DNA of 64,000 nucleotides from Pedobacter steynii (GTDB lineage Bacteria > Bacteroidota > Bacteroidia > Sphingobacteriales > Sphingobacteriaceae), in contig NZ_CP017141.1 of NCBI RefSeq assembly GCF_001721645.1, positions 5,270,001-5,334,000 on the forward strand, in the 5' to 3' direction. Shown here one piece after another: positions 1 to 8,643 of the stretch. A program made the position numbers and the translations under genes. The notes beneath the pieces were generated by a model. It ran no database searches. It had not been told where the DNA came from and worked only from the letters and a program-made list of their open reading frames with translations. How positions within the stretch are numbered: position 1 is the first letter of the stretch; each line of letters opens with the position of its first letter.

Positions 1-1
1 G

Positions 2-136
2 ACACAAACCTGGTTAAAAGAAAAGAAGATGTCCACATTTAAACCGATCTCAAAAGTAATCCTTCTGGCTGGTCCGGCATTTTTTACTACTGCGGGAGAA
101 GGAATTCAGGAGGCAATCGCTTCCCTAAAAAATTAA
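2..136 (+). CDS. C-terminal end of an unidentified protein (partial)
   Basis: An open frame enters from the left edge and stops at TAA 134-136, giving the last 44 residues of a protein that begins outside the window. The tail contains a hydrophobic stretch (VILLAGPAFF) and ends in a helix-like segment. It runs in the same direction as the following amidohydrolase, 36 bp away, so the two may be co-transcribed. Too little is visible to name the family. An isochorismatase-type hydrolase is only a guess from common neighbours of YtcJ-like genes. Confidence 0.55.
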   Translation, partial: TQTWLKEKKMSTFKPISKVILLAGPAFFTTAGEGIQEAIASLKN

Positions 137-172
137 CAGCTCAATTGGTTTCCATGGCTAAATAAAGAAAAT

Positions 173-2068
173 ATGACGACTGCAGATATCATTTTATTCA
201 ATGGTAAGATACATACCATTGCAAAACACAAAGAAGAAATAACCGCTGTTGCGATTAAAGACGGGAAGTTTATCGCTGTTGGTAAAGACAGTGATGTCAT
301 GAACTTTTCCGGTGCTGCAACAAAGCTGGTTGATCTTCACAAAAAAAGGGTAGTTCCCGGAATCAACGATTCCCACATTCATCTGATCCGTGGCGGATTA
401 AATTTCAATCTGGAATTGCGCTGGGATGGTGTTCCCTCACTTGCCGATGCCTTAAGAATGCTGAAGGAGCAGGTAGATATTACCCCATCGCCACAATGGG
501 TACGTGTAGTTGGAGGCTGGTCTGAATTTCAGTTTGCGGAGAGAAGGATGCCGACACTGGAAGAGATCAATGCCATTGCGCCTGAAACGCCTGTTTTTAT
601 CCTTCATTTATACGACCGAGCTTTTATGAACCGTGCGGCGCTTAAGGCCGTTGGATATACCAAAGATACACCTGCTCCTCCGGGTGGGGAGATCCAAAGG
701 GATGCGAAGGGAGAACCTACGGGATTGATTATCGCGAGTCCAAATGCGATGATTTTATATTCCACGCTGGCAAAAGGCCCGAAACTTTCTTACGAACATC
801 AGGTCAATTCTACCCGTCATTTTATGACTGAGCTGAACCGTTTCGGCATTACAAGTGTGATTGATGCCGGGGGAGGTTTTCAGAACTTTCCTGACGATTA
901 TAAAGTCGTAAATGAACTGAACGAGCAAAAACAGCTTACCGTCCGTATCGCCTACAACTTATTTACGCAACGTCCGAAACAGGAATTTGAAGATTTTGAC
1001 AACTGGACAAATACGGTATCCCTTTATCAGGGTGATGATATGTACCGCCATAATGGGGCAGGGGAAATGCTGGTTTTCTCGGCAGCAGATTTCGAAGATT
1101 TTCTTCAGCCAAGACCAGACCTTTCGGATAACATGGAACCTGAACTGGAACGGGTGGTACGTTTGTTAGTTGAAAAAAGATGGCCGTTCAGGCTTCATGC
1201 TACTTATAACGAGAGCATCAGCCGTTTTTTAACTGTTTTTGAAAAGGTAGATAAAGACATTCCTTTTGCCGGACTACCCTGGATTTTCGACCATGCGGAA
1301 ACGATAGACGAAAGAAACATTGAACGGGTAAAAGCACTGGGTGGAGGTATTGCGATTCAAAGCAGAATGGCTTATCAGGGCGAATATTTTACAGAACGCT
1401 ATGGTGCAAAAGCTGCGCTGCAAACGCCACCAATAAAAAAAATGCTCGAGATGGAAATTCCTGTTGGCGGTGGCTCTGATGCCACCCGTGTAAGTAGTTA
1501 CAATCCATGGGTTTCCATGTTCTGGTTAACGGCAGGAAAAACGGTTGGAGGCCTGAAAATCTATAATGAAGATACGGTTCTGAGCAGGGAAACCGCTTTA
1601 GAGCTTTATACCAGAGGCAGCGCCTGGTTTTCCAATGAACAGCAAAAGAAAGGCGATATCGAAGTGGGGATGCTTGCCGATTTAGCGGTTCTGAATCAGG
1701 ATTATTTTGAAGTATCTGATGAGGAGATCAAAAGCATAGAATCTGATTTAACCGTTGTTGATGGTAAGATTGTTTATGCAAAAGGGGACTTCTCTTCCTT
1801 TTCGCCACCAAAAATCCCGATTCTGCCAGACTGGTCGCCGACAAACAGCTATAACGGATACTATTCTCTGGCAAGCCATAGCAAAAATCAACAAGGAAAA
1901 ACAACAGGCGCAAAGGGAACAGATCCGGTTATTGCGATGGTACACGCTTGTGCTGGCAGTTGTGATGTTCACCATCATAACCACGATGCAGTAAGAACAA
2001 GTAACCTGCCTGTAAACAATTACACCGCATTCTGGGGCGCATTGGGCTGCTCATGCTTTGCTTTTTAA
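173..2068 (+). CDS. YtcJ-like amidohydrolase with Cys/His-rich C-terminal tail
   Basis: This 631-residue protein belongs to the metal-dependent amidohydrolase superfamily, YtcJ-like (amidohydrolase_3) branch. The N-terminal beta-sandwich strands (ILFNGKIHTI) are followed by the metal-binding HxH at His68/His70 in DSHIHL. Further superfamily signatures are the FDHAE segment, GGGSDATR and a late GMLADLAVL strand. The substrate is unknown; relatives hydrolyse C-N bonds in amides or cyclic ureides. It has no signal peptide, so it is probably cytoplasmic. About the last 45 residues are an unusual extra segment rich in Cys and His (CAGSCDVHHHNHD and a terminal GCSCF). DoxX follows after only 3 bp, suggesting one operon with the downstream stress genes. 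Confidence 0.88.
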   Translation: MTTADIILFNGKIHTIAKHKEEITAVAIKDGKFIAVGKDSDVMNFSGAATKLVDLHKKRVVPGINDSHIHLIRGGLNFNLELRWDGVPSLADALRMLKEQVDITPSPQWVRVVGGWSEFQFAERRMPTLEEINAIAPETPVFILHLYDRAFMNRAALKAVGYTKDTPAPPGGEIQRDAKGEPTGLIIASPNAMILYSTLAKGPKLSYEHQVNSTRHFMTELNRFGITSVIDAGGGFQNFPDDYKVVNELNEQKQLTVRIAYNLFTQRPKQEFEDFDNWTNTVSLYQGDDMYRHNGAGEMLVFSAADFEDFLQPRPDLSDNMEPELERVVRLLVEKRWPFRLHATYNESISRFLTVFEKVDKDIPFAGLPWIFDHAETIDERNIERVKALGGGIAIQSRMAYQGEYFTERYGAKAALQTPPIKKMLEMEIPVGGGSDATRVSSYNPWVSMFWLTAGKTVGGLKIYNEDTVLSRETALELYTRGSAWFSNEQQKKGDIEVGMLADLAVLNQDYFEVSDEEIKSIESDLTVVDGKIVYAKGDFSSFSPPKIPILPDWSPTNSYNGYYSLASHSKNQQGKTTGAKGTDPVIAMVHACAGSCDVHHHNHDAVRTSNLPVNNYTAFWGALGCSCFAF

Positions 2069-2071
2069 AAC

Positions 2072-2503
2072 ATGGAAAATATTATCAATTACCTGCTTTA
2101 TTCTGACTTAGGGTCAGAGATCAACAACTGGGCTGTACTCTTGTTCAGGGTACTGCTTATGCTCGAACTCTTCAGGGTTCATGGCATGAAAAAGTTTCGT
2201 GTTCAAAATGGCGAAAAGGAGCACGTGCCCAATCCCCTGGGCTTACCGGATAAGCTGAACGGATTAGTGGCTACATTTTCCGATACTGTTGTCCCGTTTT
2301 TTGTTGCCATAGGTTTCGGAACCAGACTTTTCCTCCTGCCATCAATCGGTGTAACCGCAATTGGTTATTTCGTCGTTCACAGAAATGATTCCATAGAGGT
2401 CCGGGATGTGCCGTATATGTATACACTGGCGATGCTTTTTCTGGTGGTAATTGGTCCCGGGACTTATTCTATAGATCATCATTTAATCAGGGCATTTTTT
2501 TAA
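2072..2503 (+). CDS. DoxX-family membrane protein
   Basis: This 143-residue protein is hydrophobic, with about four predicted membrane helices and the charged DoxX-type motif (RVHGMKKFR, then LGLPDKLNG) between helices 1 and 2. DoxX proteins are small inner-membrane proteins, some linked to redox or thiol stress; no activity can be assigned here. It starts 3 bp after the amidohydrolase stop, so translational coupling is likely. It is one of three DoxX-like genes in the window, with those at 8193-8588 and 40821-41204. Confidence 0.8.
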   Translation: MENIINYLLYSDLGSEINNWAVLLFRVLLMLELFRVHGMKKFRVQNGEKEHVPNPLGLPDKLNGLVATFSDTVVPFFVAIGFGTRLFLLPSIGVTAIGYFVVHRNDSIEVRDVPYMYTLAMLFLVVIGPGTYSIDHHLIRAFF

Positions 2504-2582
2504 CAGGCCCTTTAATACACACTTTTTCATCCTACATAAACATCTTTTTTAATAACAGATAACTATCAAAATAACAAAAATC

Positions 2583-3056
2583 ATGGAAGCTAAAATTGGA
2601 ATCAGCGCGGAAAACCTTGCCGAGGTGGCACATTCATTAAGTAAAATTCTTGCAGATGAATACGTTTTGTATACCAAAACAAGAAAAGCCCACTGGAATA
2701 TAGAAGGACCAGACTTTTACAACAAACACAAGTTCTTCGAAGAGCAATACACGCAATTGGAAGGTATTGTTGATGACGTAGCAGAACGCATCCGCAAGCT
2801 TGGTCATTATGCACCAGCATCACTTAAACAATTCCTGGAATTAACACACCTGACCGAAGATGACCGCGGCAAGAATGATGCGCCTACCTACATCAGAATG
2901 CTGCTTGCCGACCACGAAAGTATTTTAATTCACCTAAGGGGAAATATCGACAATTATGCCAGTGCATTGAAAGATGCCGGCACAAGTGATTACATCACGG
3001 GCTTAATGGAAACGCATGAAACCATGGCCTGGATGTTAAGGGCTCATTTATCATAA
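2583..3056 (+). CDS. dps: Dps-family ferritin-like DNA-binding protein
   Basis: This 157-residue protein matches Dps, a cytoplasmic dodecamer that oxidises and stores iron and protects DNA from peroxide. The inter-subunit ferroxidase ligands are visible as His37 (KAHWN), His49, Glu53, Asp64 and Glu68 (DDVAER), with the spacing of E. coli Dps. Length is normal and the first 10 residues lack the Lys-rich DNA-binding tail of E. coli Dps. It lies in a run of genes with likely oxidative or electrophile-stress roles, and DUF1275 starts 4 bp after its stop. Confidence 0.93.
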   Translation: MEAKIGISAENLAEVAHSLSKILADEYVLYTKTRKAHWNIEGPDFYNKHKFFEEQYTQLEGIVDDVAERIRKLGHYAPASLKQFLELTHLTEDDRGKNDAPTYIRMLLADHESILIHLRGNIDNYASALKDAGTSDYITGLMETHETMAWMLRAHLS

Positions 3057-3060
3057 AACT

Positions 3061-3744
3061 ATGGAAGAAAAACAGAACAATATCTGGTTTGTAACCCTTG
3101 TGTTGACCATTATAGCGGGCTATTGCGATAGCATCACCTTTGTTGCCGCCGATAAAATTTTCTCGGCACATGTTACGGGAAACTTTATTGTGTTCGCTTA
3201 TCAAATGATTAAAGGCGCTGAGGGCGATGCATGGATCAAGCTGCTGACTTTCCCAATATTTATGCTGTCGGTTATGGCTGGTGGCTGGATATCGGCGAGA
3301 TTTTCGAACAGGCATTTTCTGCTTTTATGTGAGGGGATCATTCTTTTACTTGCCGGAGCCATAGCGTATTCACTCGGATATATTGATAATGGGGAAATCA
3401 CCTGGCCAATGTATCTGGTTACCATGATTGTGGTTTTCGCCATGGGCTTACAAAATGCTTTCGGGAAACTTTTTGCGAAAGACACCTATGGGCCTACGAC
3501 GATGATGACGGGCAATGTGACCCAGTTTTCGCTTGATCTGAGAGGCTGGCTTACGAAAGGGGTTGCTGAGCCAGGATACCTGGCCGGTTTAAAAAAGGGC
3601 TTGATTACCCTTGGTGGTTTTTTATTGGGTTGCATTTTAGGTGCTTATGCTGGGAAGGCTTTTGGGCTGACGGGCATTTTACTGCCGGGAGTGGCGATGG
3701 TGATCTGCTACTTTTCGACCAGAACAGTGGAGGAAAAAAATTAA
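3061..3744 (+). CDS. DUF1275 (YoaK-like) membrane protein
   Basis: This 227-residue protein has about six predicted helices and the DUF1275 pattern: an N-terminal GYCDSITFV segment, HVTGNFIVF, and later FAMGLQNAFGK and TMMTGNVTQF. The repeated TGN motifs are typical of YoaK-type proteins. Transport is often presumed for the family but the substrate is unknown. It is packed 4 bp after dps and 1 bp before the ring-cleaving dioxygenase, indicating an operon. Confidence 0.87.
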   Translation: MEEKQNNIWFVTLVLTIIAGYCDSITFVAADKIFSAHVTGNFIVFAYQMIKGAEGDAWIKLLTFPIFMLSVMAGGWISARFSNRHFLLLCEGIILLLAGAIAYSLGYIDNGEITWPMYLVTMIVVFAMGLQNAFGKLFAKDTYGPTTMMTGNVTQFSLDLRGWLTKGVAEPGYLAGLKKGLITLGGFLLGCILGAYAGKAFGLTGILLPGVAMVICYFSTRTVEEKN

Positions 3745-3745
3745 A

Positions 3746-4678
3746 ATGAATAAAATATTAGGATTGCACCATATCACCGCAATTGCGGGTAGTGCACAGA
3801 AAAACTACGAATTCTATACCCGGGTGCTGGGCTTGAGACTGGTAAAGAAAACCGTCAATTTCGATGACCCCGGAACTTATCACTTGTATTATGGTGATGA
3901 AAGGGGGTCTGCAGGAACGATACTTACCTTTTTCCCCTGGGAGGGGATTGTTCAGGGATCAAATGGCACCGGTATGGCTACAGAAATTGGCTATGCGGTA
4001 AACAGCGGTAGTCTCGCCTTCTGGAAAGACAGGTTTGAACAATTCAAGGTGAACCATCAGGAAACTGAGGAGCGATTTGGAGAAACATTGCTGAAATTTA
4101 AGGATCCCGACGGGCTTGAGCTGAGCCTGATCATTCCGGCTACAGCGGATACCAGAATTCCATGGGAAACAGAGGAGGTTAAAGCTGAAAATGCGACGAA
4201 AGGTTTCCACAGTACCACACTTAATTTAAAAAGCATTGACGAGACGGCTAAAGTGCTGACCGATATTTTCGGTTACAGTTTATTGGCTCAGGAGGGAAAC
4301 CGGTTCCGTTTCATGACGGATAGCGTGCAGAATTCATCGATCATAGACCTTCTGGAAAGTCCGGATGGGCAGCCGGGGAAATCTGGTTCTGGCACCAATC
4401 ATCATGTGGCATTCCGTGTACCTGATGAAGCAGTTCAGCAGGAATTCAGAGAAAGGATCAGCAGTAAGGGACTTCCTATCACACCGAAAATAGACCGTGA
4501 TTATTTCTATTCCCTTTACTTCCGTGAACCCGGAGGTGTACTTTTTGAAATCGCAACGGATAATCCAGGTTTTACGGTAGATGAACCGCTGGCAGAGCTA
4601 GGTACGCATCTGATGTTGCCTCAGCAGCACGATTATTTGCGGGCCGAACTTGAAAACAGCCTGCCAAAATTATACTGA
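3746..4678 (+). CDS. Ring-cleaving dioxygenase (MhqO-like, glyoxalase/VOC fold)
   Basis: This 310-residue protein has two tandem VOC (glyoxalase-fold) modules. The first starts GLHHITAIAG with the metal-ligand His, and the second contains NHHVAFRVPD and ends FEIATDNPGF. This is the pattern of MhqO/MhqA-type dioxygenases, which cleave hydroquinone or catechol-like rings using an Fe(II) centre of 2-His-1-Glu type (His in LHHIT, His in HHVAF, Glu in LFEIA). The natural substrate here is inferred only. Its start lies 1 bp after the DUF1275 stop, supporting a quinone or electrophile detoxification operon. Confidence 0.87.
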   Translation: MNKILGLHHITAIAGSAQKNYEFYTRVLGLRLVKKTVNFDDPGTYHLYYGDERGSAGTILTFFPWEGIVQGSNGTGMATEIGYAVNSGSLAFWKDRFEQFKVNHQETEERFGETLLKFKDPDGLELSLIIPATADTRIPWETEEVKAENATKGFHSTTLNLKSIDETAKVLTDIFGYSLLAQEGNRFRFMTDSVQNSSIIDLLESPDGQPGKSGSGTNHHVAFRVPDEAVQQEFRERISSKGLPITPKIDRDYFYSLYFREPGGVLFEIATDNPGFTVDEPLAELGTHLMLPQQHDYLRAELENSLPKLY

Positions 4679-4707
4679 TAGAAATTACACCGATAGATGA
4701 ACTGCAA

Positions 4708-5373
4708 ATGAGGAAAACAGGGCCGATGATGGAAAAGGAAACAGCAAGGATAGAGGCCTTTAGTGACGGCGTATTTGCCATTGCCATTACTTTGCTTGTG
4801 CTGGAGCTGCGTGTTCCGGAGGTTGTAGGGGCTGAAGGCCCAGGAGTGGTAGCAGGTAAACTGATGGCGCAATGGCCGACATATATTGCGTTTGCCATTT
4901 CGTTTTTCAGTATCTTCATTATGTGGGTGAACCATCATAAGCTGTTCAAACAGATTTACCGGAGAAATACGGAAATCATGTTTGCCAACGGATTGATTCT
5001 TTTCCTGGTTTGCTGCGTTTCGTATCCCAGTTCATTACTGGCACAATTCTACGATACTGATTCGCAGCAGCTTGTGATTAGTATTTATACCGGAACGTTT
5101 GTGCTGGTAAATCTTTCCTATAACCTGTTGTGGTTTTTGGCTTGCCGGGACAGGACGCTGTTAAGACCGGGACTTAGTGAGGCGGCAATTCTGGGAATCA
5201 GAAACAATTATTTGTACGGATTGCCCACTTATGTAGCTGCTTTTGGCCTCTCATTTTACTTTCCGGTTTCGGCACTGCTGATCTGTATTTTGCTATGGAT
5301 CTACTGGGCCATCTCTTCTAAAAAAGTGGAGATGCGTGGTAACAGCGAAGGGGAAATTAACAAAACCTATTAA
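4708..5373 (+). CDS. TMEM175-like (DUF1211) membrane protein, putative potassium channel
   Basis: This 221-residue protein carries the TMEM175/DUF1211 signature RIEAFSDGVFAIAITLLVLEL in its first helix, where the FSD motif defines the family. Six helices are predicted, ending in a short charged tail. Bacterial members form potassium channels, so the role is inferred from family. The start could be the Met at 4708 or the MM pair six residues later. It follows the dioxygenase by 29 bp in the same direction. Confidence 0.85.
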   Translation: MRKTGPMMEKETARIEAFSDGVFAIAITLLVLELRVPEVVGAEGPGVVAGKLMAQWPTYIAFAISFFSIFIMWVNHHKLFKQIYRRNTEIMFANGLILFLVCCVSYPSSLLAQFYDTDSQQLVISIYTGTFVLVNLSYNLLWFLACRDRTLLRPGLSEAAILGIRNNYLYGLPTYVAAFGLSFYFPVSALLICILLWIYWAISSKKVEMRGNSEGEINKTY

Positions 5374-5404
5374 AATCATTACTTATTAAATAAAATCAAA
5401 GAAC

Positions 5405-6226
5405 ATGAACAAGATCACAGTAAAAGACGGTACAGAAATTTATTACAAAGATTGGGGCACAGGACAACCGATCGTTTTTCATCACGGCTGGCCTTTGTCT
5501 AGCGACGACTGGGACGCACAGATGATGTTTTTCCTGGATAAAGGATTCCGGGTTATTGCACACGACCGCAGAGGACATGGAAGGTCATCTCAAACAGCAA
5601 CAGGTCATGATATGGACACATATGCAGCAGATGTTGCAGAACTGACAGCGGCACTGGACCTGAAAGATGCAATCCATGTAGGACACTCGACAGGTGGTGG
5701 AGAGGTGATCCGTTATGTAGCAAAATATGGTAAAGGCCGTGTAGCTAAAGCCGTATTGGTGAGTGCGGTTACTCCAATCATGGCTCAGACAGAAAGCAAT
5801 CCTGAAGGTATTCCACTTGCTGTATTCGACGAAATCCGTCAGGGAACGGCAACACAAAGACCTCAGTACTTCAAAGATTTTACCACTGCATTTTATGGAT
5901 ATAACCGGGAAGGAGCAAAAGTATCTGAAGGCATCAAAGAAAACTGGTGGCGTCAGGGAATGATGGGCGGAATAAAAGCACATTATGATTGTATCAAAGC
6001 TTTTTCTGAAACAGATTTTACAGAAGACCTTAAGAGCGTAGATGTTCCCGTATTGGTAATGCACGGTGAAGATGATCAGATCGTGCCAATTGCACTGACC
6101 GGAGAAAAAGCCGCGAAACTGGTAAAAGATGGAAAGCTGATTTCTTATCCCGGTTTCCCTCATGGAATGCCGACTACCGAAGCTGCCACAATCAATGCAG
6201 ATCTTTTGGCTTTTATTAGGGCATAA
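5405..6226 (+). CDS. Alpha/beta hydrolase, non-heme haloperoxidase/arylesterase type
   Basis: This 273-residue protein is an alpha/beta hydrolase close to cofactor-free haloperoxidases. The oxyanion segment is HHGWP, the nucleophile is Ser95 in GHSTGGG, the acid is the Asp in MHGEDDQIVP and the base is the His in PGFPHGMP. YKDWGTGQP and AHDRRGHGRS are typical of this branch. There is no signal peptide. It ends the stress-gene run and is followed by a clear intrinsic terminator. Confidence 0.93.
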   Translation: MNKITVKDGTEIYYKDWGTGQPIVFHHGWPLSSDDWDAQMMFFLDKGFRVIAHDRRGHGRSSQTATGHDMDTYAADVAELTAALDLKDAIHVGHSTGGGEVIRYVAKYGKGRVAKAVLVSAVTPIMAQTESNPEGIPLAVFDEIRQGTATQRPQYFKDFTTAFYGYNREGAKVSEGIKENWWRQGMMGGIKAHYDCIKAFSETDFTEDLKSVDVPVLVMHGEDDQIVPIALTGEKAAKLVKDGKLISYPGFPHGMPTTEAATINADLLAFIRA

Positions 6227-6254
6227 AAGAGAAGGGAATTTGAATCCGATTATG

Positions 6255-6284
6255 AAAAGCCTGCAATCTCCTTGCAGGCTTTTT
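6255..6284 (+). terminator. Intrinsic terminator after the haloperoxidase gene
   Basis: A perfect 12-bp inverted repeat (AAAAGCCTGCAA and TTGCAGGCTTTT, 5-base loop) lies 28 bp after the hydrolase stop and ends in a T-run. It closes the operon that begins near position 173. Confidence 0.88.
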
Positions 6285-6351
6285 GAATATCATTCGTAAT
6301 AAAACAAAAAGCGTTATGCAATGTTGTCGTTTGTAAGAAAGGACAGGCAAT

Positions 6352-7122
6352 ATGAAAATAGCGACGTATAATGTAAATGGGGTTAATGGCCGTCTGCCGG
6401 TACTGCTTCGTTGGTTAAAAGAATCAAAACCTGATGTTGTCTGTTTGCAGGAGCTGAAAGCACCGCAGGAAAAATTCCCCTTAGCTGCGATAAATGATGC
6501 AGGCTACCAGGCCATCTGGCATGGACAGAAAAGCTGGAACGGAGTCGCAATCCTTTCCGCTGGTGCGGAGTTGAAAGAAGTACGCCGGGAGTTGCCAGGT
6601 GATCAGGAAGACATCCAAAGCAGATACATTGAAGCGATTGTTAATGATATGGTTATCGGCTGCCTTTATATGCCAAATGGTAACCCTTATCCTGGTCCGA
6701 AATTCGACTATAAGCTAGGCTGGTTTAAACGGTTTTCTGCGCATGCTAAAAATCTTTTGGATAGGGGTATTCCGGCTATCCTCACCGGAGATTTTAACGT
6801 GATGCCCACAGAAAAAGATGTATATAAGCCGGAACGCTGGATAAATGATGCGCTATTCAGAGAGGAGGTTCGTGAGGCCTTTAAACTCCTGGTTGATCAG
6901 GGATGGACGGATGCGATCCGGAAACTTTATCCGGAAGACACGATTTATACCTTTTGGGACTATTTTCGTAATGCTTACGGTCGTGACGCAGGGTTACGAA
7001 TCGATCATTTTCTTTTAAGTTTTTCAATTGAGAAACGGTTGACAGGGGCAGGAGTAAACCGGGAAGTAAGAGGTTGGGAAAAAACAAGTGATCATGCACC
7101 GGTTTGGATAGAGATTAAGTAA
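6352..7122 (+). CDS. xth: Exodeoxyribonuclease III (AP endonuclease)
   Basis: This 256-residue protein is an exonuclease III of the EEP superfamily. It cleaves 5' of abasic sites and removes 3' blocking groups in base-excision repair. The start MKIATYNVNGVNGR carries the first Asn, VCLQELKAP the metal-binding Glu, LTGDFNVMPTEKDVY the catalytic Asp/Asn pair, LRIDHFLLS the Asp-His region and SDHAPVWIEI the C-terminal catalytic His. Length is usual. It has its own promoter region after the preceding terminator. Confidence 0.93.
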   Translation: MKIATYNVNGVNGRLPVLLRWLKESKPDVVCLQELKAPQEKFPLAAINDAGYQAIWHGQKSWNGVAILSAGAELKEVRRELPGDQEDIQSRYIEAIVNDMVIGCLYMPNGNPYPGPKFDYKLGWFKRFSAHAKNLLDRGIPAILTGDFNVMPTEKDVYKPERWINDALFREEVREAFKLLVDQGWTDAIRKLYPEDTIYTFWDYFRNAYGRDAGLRIDHFLLSFSIEKRLTGAGVNREVRGWEKTSDHAPVWIEIK

Positions 7123-7158
7123 GAAATTCACATAGGCTTGTTATCTTTACTAATAGAT

Positions 7159-7424
7159 ATGGAAATTAACTATACCATTGCAGCTCCGGTATTGATTGCT
7201 GTAGCCGTACTGATATCTTTCTGATCCAAAGGAATAACAAGGACAGGGAATATTGCTGGAAAGTGTTAAAGACTTATCCTGATCTGAAAAAGGAGGATTG
7301 GTTTATCGGAATGGAAGGAGGGGATGATATCTGGAGTTTTAATGTGATTGGTAGTCCGCCGGTACTGGATTTGCTGGCAGAAAAGATGAAAGATCTTAGG
7401 CGTCTTTTCAGGGAATTTCAGTAA
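7159..7424 (+). pseudogene. Frameshifted small membrane-anchored protein gene
   Basis: An ATG at 7159 opens a 21-residue hydrophobic segment (APVLIAVAVLIS) that stops at TGA 7222-7224. The -1 frame continues directly with FLIQRNNKDREYCWKV and stays open to TAA 7422-7424. Restoring one base near 7212-7216, for example reading CTGATTATC instead of CTGATATC, gives one 88-residue protein. It would have a single N-terminal helix, a positively charged IQRNNKDRE cytoplasmic edge and a soluble domain. No family is recognised. This is either a real inactivating deletion or a sequencing error. Confidence 0.65.
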
Positions 7425-7464
7425 TTTGTAAGTATAAGTTTTATAATCCCTAATTTAAATAGCT

Positions 7465-7917
7465 ATGAAATCGATACAATACTTCGGCTTTGGCCTGTGT
7501 CTGCTGTCTCTTAGTGCATGCAGCATCTTTAAAAAACCTTCGCAGGATACAGGCAAAGAGTCTAATCAAAGCAACGTCATCACAGAGCGTAAATGGAAGT
7601 TGGTTGAACTTGCAGGTCAGCCGGTGGCAGATAAAGTAAACGGTAAGGAACCATTTCTTCTGCTTCAGAAAAGTGATAACCGTTATTCGGCTTCCGGAGG
7701 CTGTAATGGAATCGGAGGGACATTTACCCTGCAGGGTAATGGAAGGATCAAATTCTCCCAAGGCATGTCTACAATGATGGCTTGCGAAAATATGGAGATC
7801 GAACATGGGCTGAACAACGCTTTGATTACTGCAGATAATTATACCCTTAGCGGAGATAACCTATCTTTAAATAAAGCCAGAATGGCGCCCCTTGCTCGTT
7901 TTAAAGCGGTAAAATAG
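7465..7917 (+). CDS. META-domain lipoprotein (HslJ-like)
   Basis: This 150-residue protein starts with a lipoprotein signal peptide (LLSLSAC, lipidated Cys19), followed by one META domain: RKWKLVELAG, then SGGCNGIGGTFTL, then MSTMMACENMEIEHGL. The CNxxGG and TxxAC elements are hallmarks of the META/HslJ family. It is predicted to be anchored in the outer or cytoplasmic membrane facing the periplasm. Function in the family is poorly defined; E. coli HslJ is heat-inducible and linked to novobiocin resistance. Confidence 0.85.
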   Translation: MKSIQYFGFGLCLLSLSACSIFKKPSQDTGKESNQSNVITERKWKLVELAGQPVADKVNGKEPFLLLQKSDNRYSASGGCNGIGGTFTLQGNGRIKFSQGMSTMMACENMEIEHGLNNALITADNYTLSGDNLSLNKARMAPLARFKAVK

Positions 7918-8192
7918 AGCGTTATACCGGCTTCATTGCTTTCACGAATCCGTATCTGATAGGCCTTTAGAATATCCCGTAAAGCCTTCACTTCCTGAAC
8001 AGGTGTTGGGGAGTTGAGTACCATGGATTCGTTGGAAAGCACCTGTGCAACTTGGTAGCCTCCAATGCAAAGGCAAGACAATCGCAATTAAACAAGAGGA
8101 GCAATTGATAAGGATTGTGAAGGAGGATAATCAAGAAAGCTAGACCATAAGAAAAGGCCAATCACTAACTTGATCAGCCTTTCCTTCAGTGT
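7918..8192. other. 275-bp gap between convergent genes, possible gene remnants
   Basis: No convincing gene is seen. A minus-strand open frame spans most of it (7839-8087) but runs into the META gene. A short plus-strand frame ends at the TAG near 8145 with a protein-like sequence (GKTIAIKQEEQLIRIVKED). Both could be decayed coding DNA, but neither has a recognisable family or a good start. Confidence 0.3.
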
Positions 8193-8588
8193 TTAGCTTG
8201 TTGCTACCTTCTGGTAGTTCGCATGATAAAGCTTTCTGAACATCGCATATGTTACACTGACCATTATAAAAGCGATTACCGCATCGCCCGCAGCTGCCAG
8301 CCCGATCACACTTACTTTAGAGGCAAAGGCGAAAATGATATCAAAAAATATACCTGCGAAAACCCATTCTTTTAATCTGAGCAGTTTATTGGGGATGAGC
8401 AGAACGGTTATTCCGGACAGTTTTGCCACACCGAGCACATAGATGAAATAAGCAGGATATCCCAGTTTCACCGTAATGTCCCACACGATAGGATTACCGG
8501 TAAGTTCAAAGAAGCCGCTTGCTCCGAACCATAATGAAGTTAATATTACGCCTGTCCAATAAATTGCTTTTGCTGTTTTTGTGTTCAT
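8193..8588 (-). CDS. DoxX-like small membrane protein
   Basis: This 131-residue protein has four predicted helices and a DoxX-like pattern: KAIYWTGVILTSLWFGASG, then KLGYPAYFIYVLGVAKLSG. The sequence LGVAKLSGITVLL is typical of the DoxX-like family common in Bacteroidota. The role is unknown. It lies 55 bp downstream of the DUF1223 gene on the same strand and may share its transcript. Confidence 0.8.
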   Translation of the reverse strand: MNTKTAKAIYWTGVILTSLWFGASGFFELTGNPIVWDITVKLGYPAYFIYVLGVAKLSGITVLLIPNKLLRLKEWVFAGIFFDIIFAFASKVSVIGLAAAGDAVIAFIMVSVTYAMFRKLYHANYQKVATS

Positions 8589-8643
8589 GATTATTGTTTT
8601 TTAAGGTTGTTTAAGAATTTATTTATTAATAAGGATTTGTTTA

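Noticed and set aside
1748..1994. Several frames antisense or shifted to the tail of the amidohydrolase gene
   Set aside because: They lie wholly inside a well-supported gene and look like codon-bias shadows.
7205..7225. Programmed -1 frameshift in the small membrane-protein gene
   Set aside because: No slippery heptamer of X-XXY-YYZ type is present; a simple base loss explains it better.
7839..8087. Minus-strand frame of 82 residues beside the META gene
   Set aside because: About a third is antisense to the META gene, it has no recognised motif, and no good start or terminator. It is noted only as a possible remnant.
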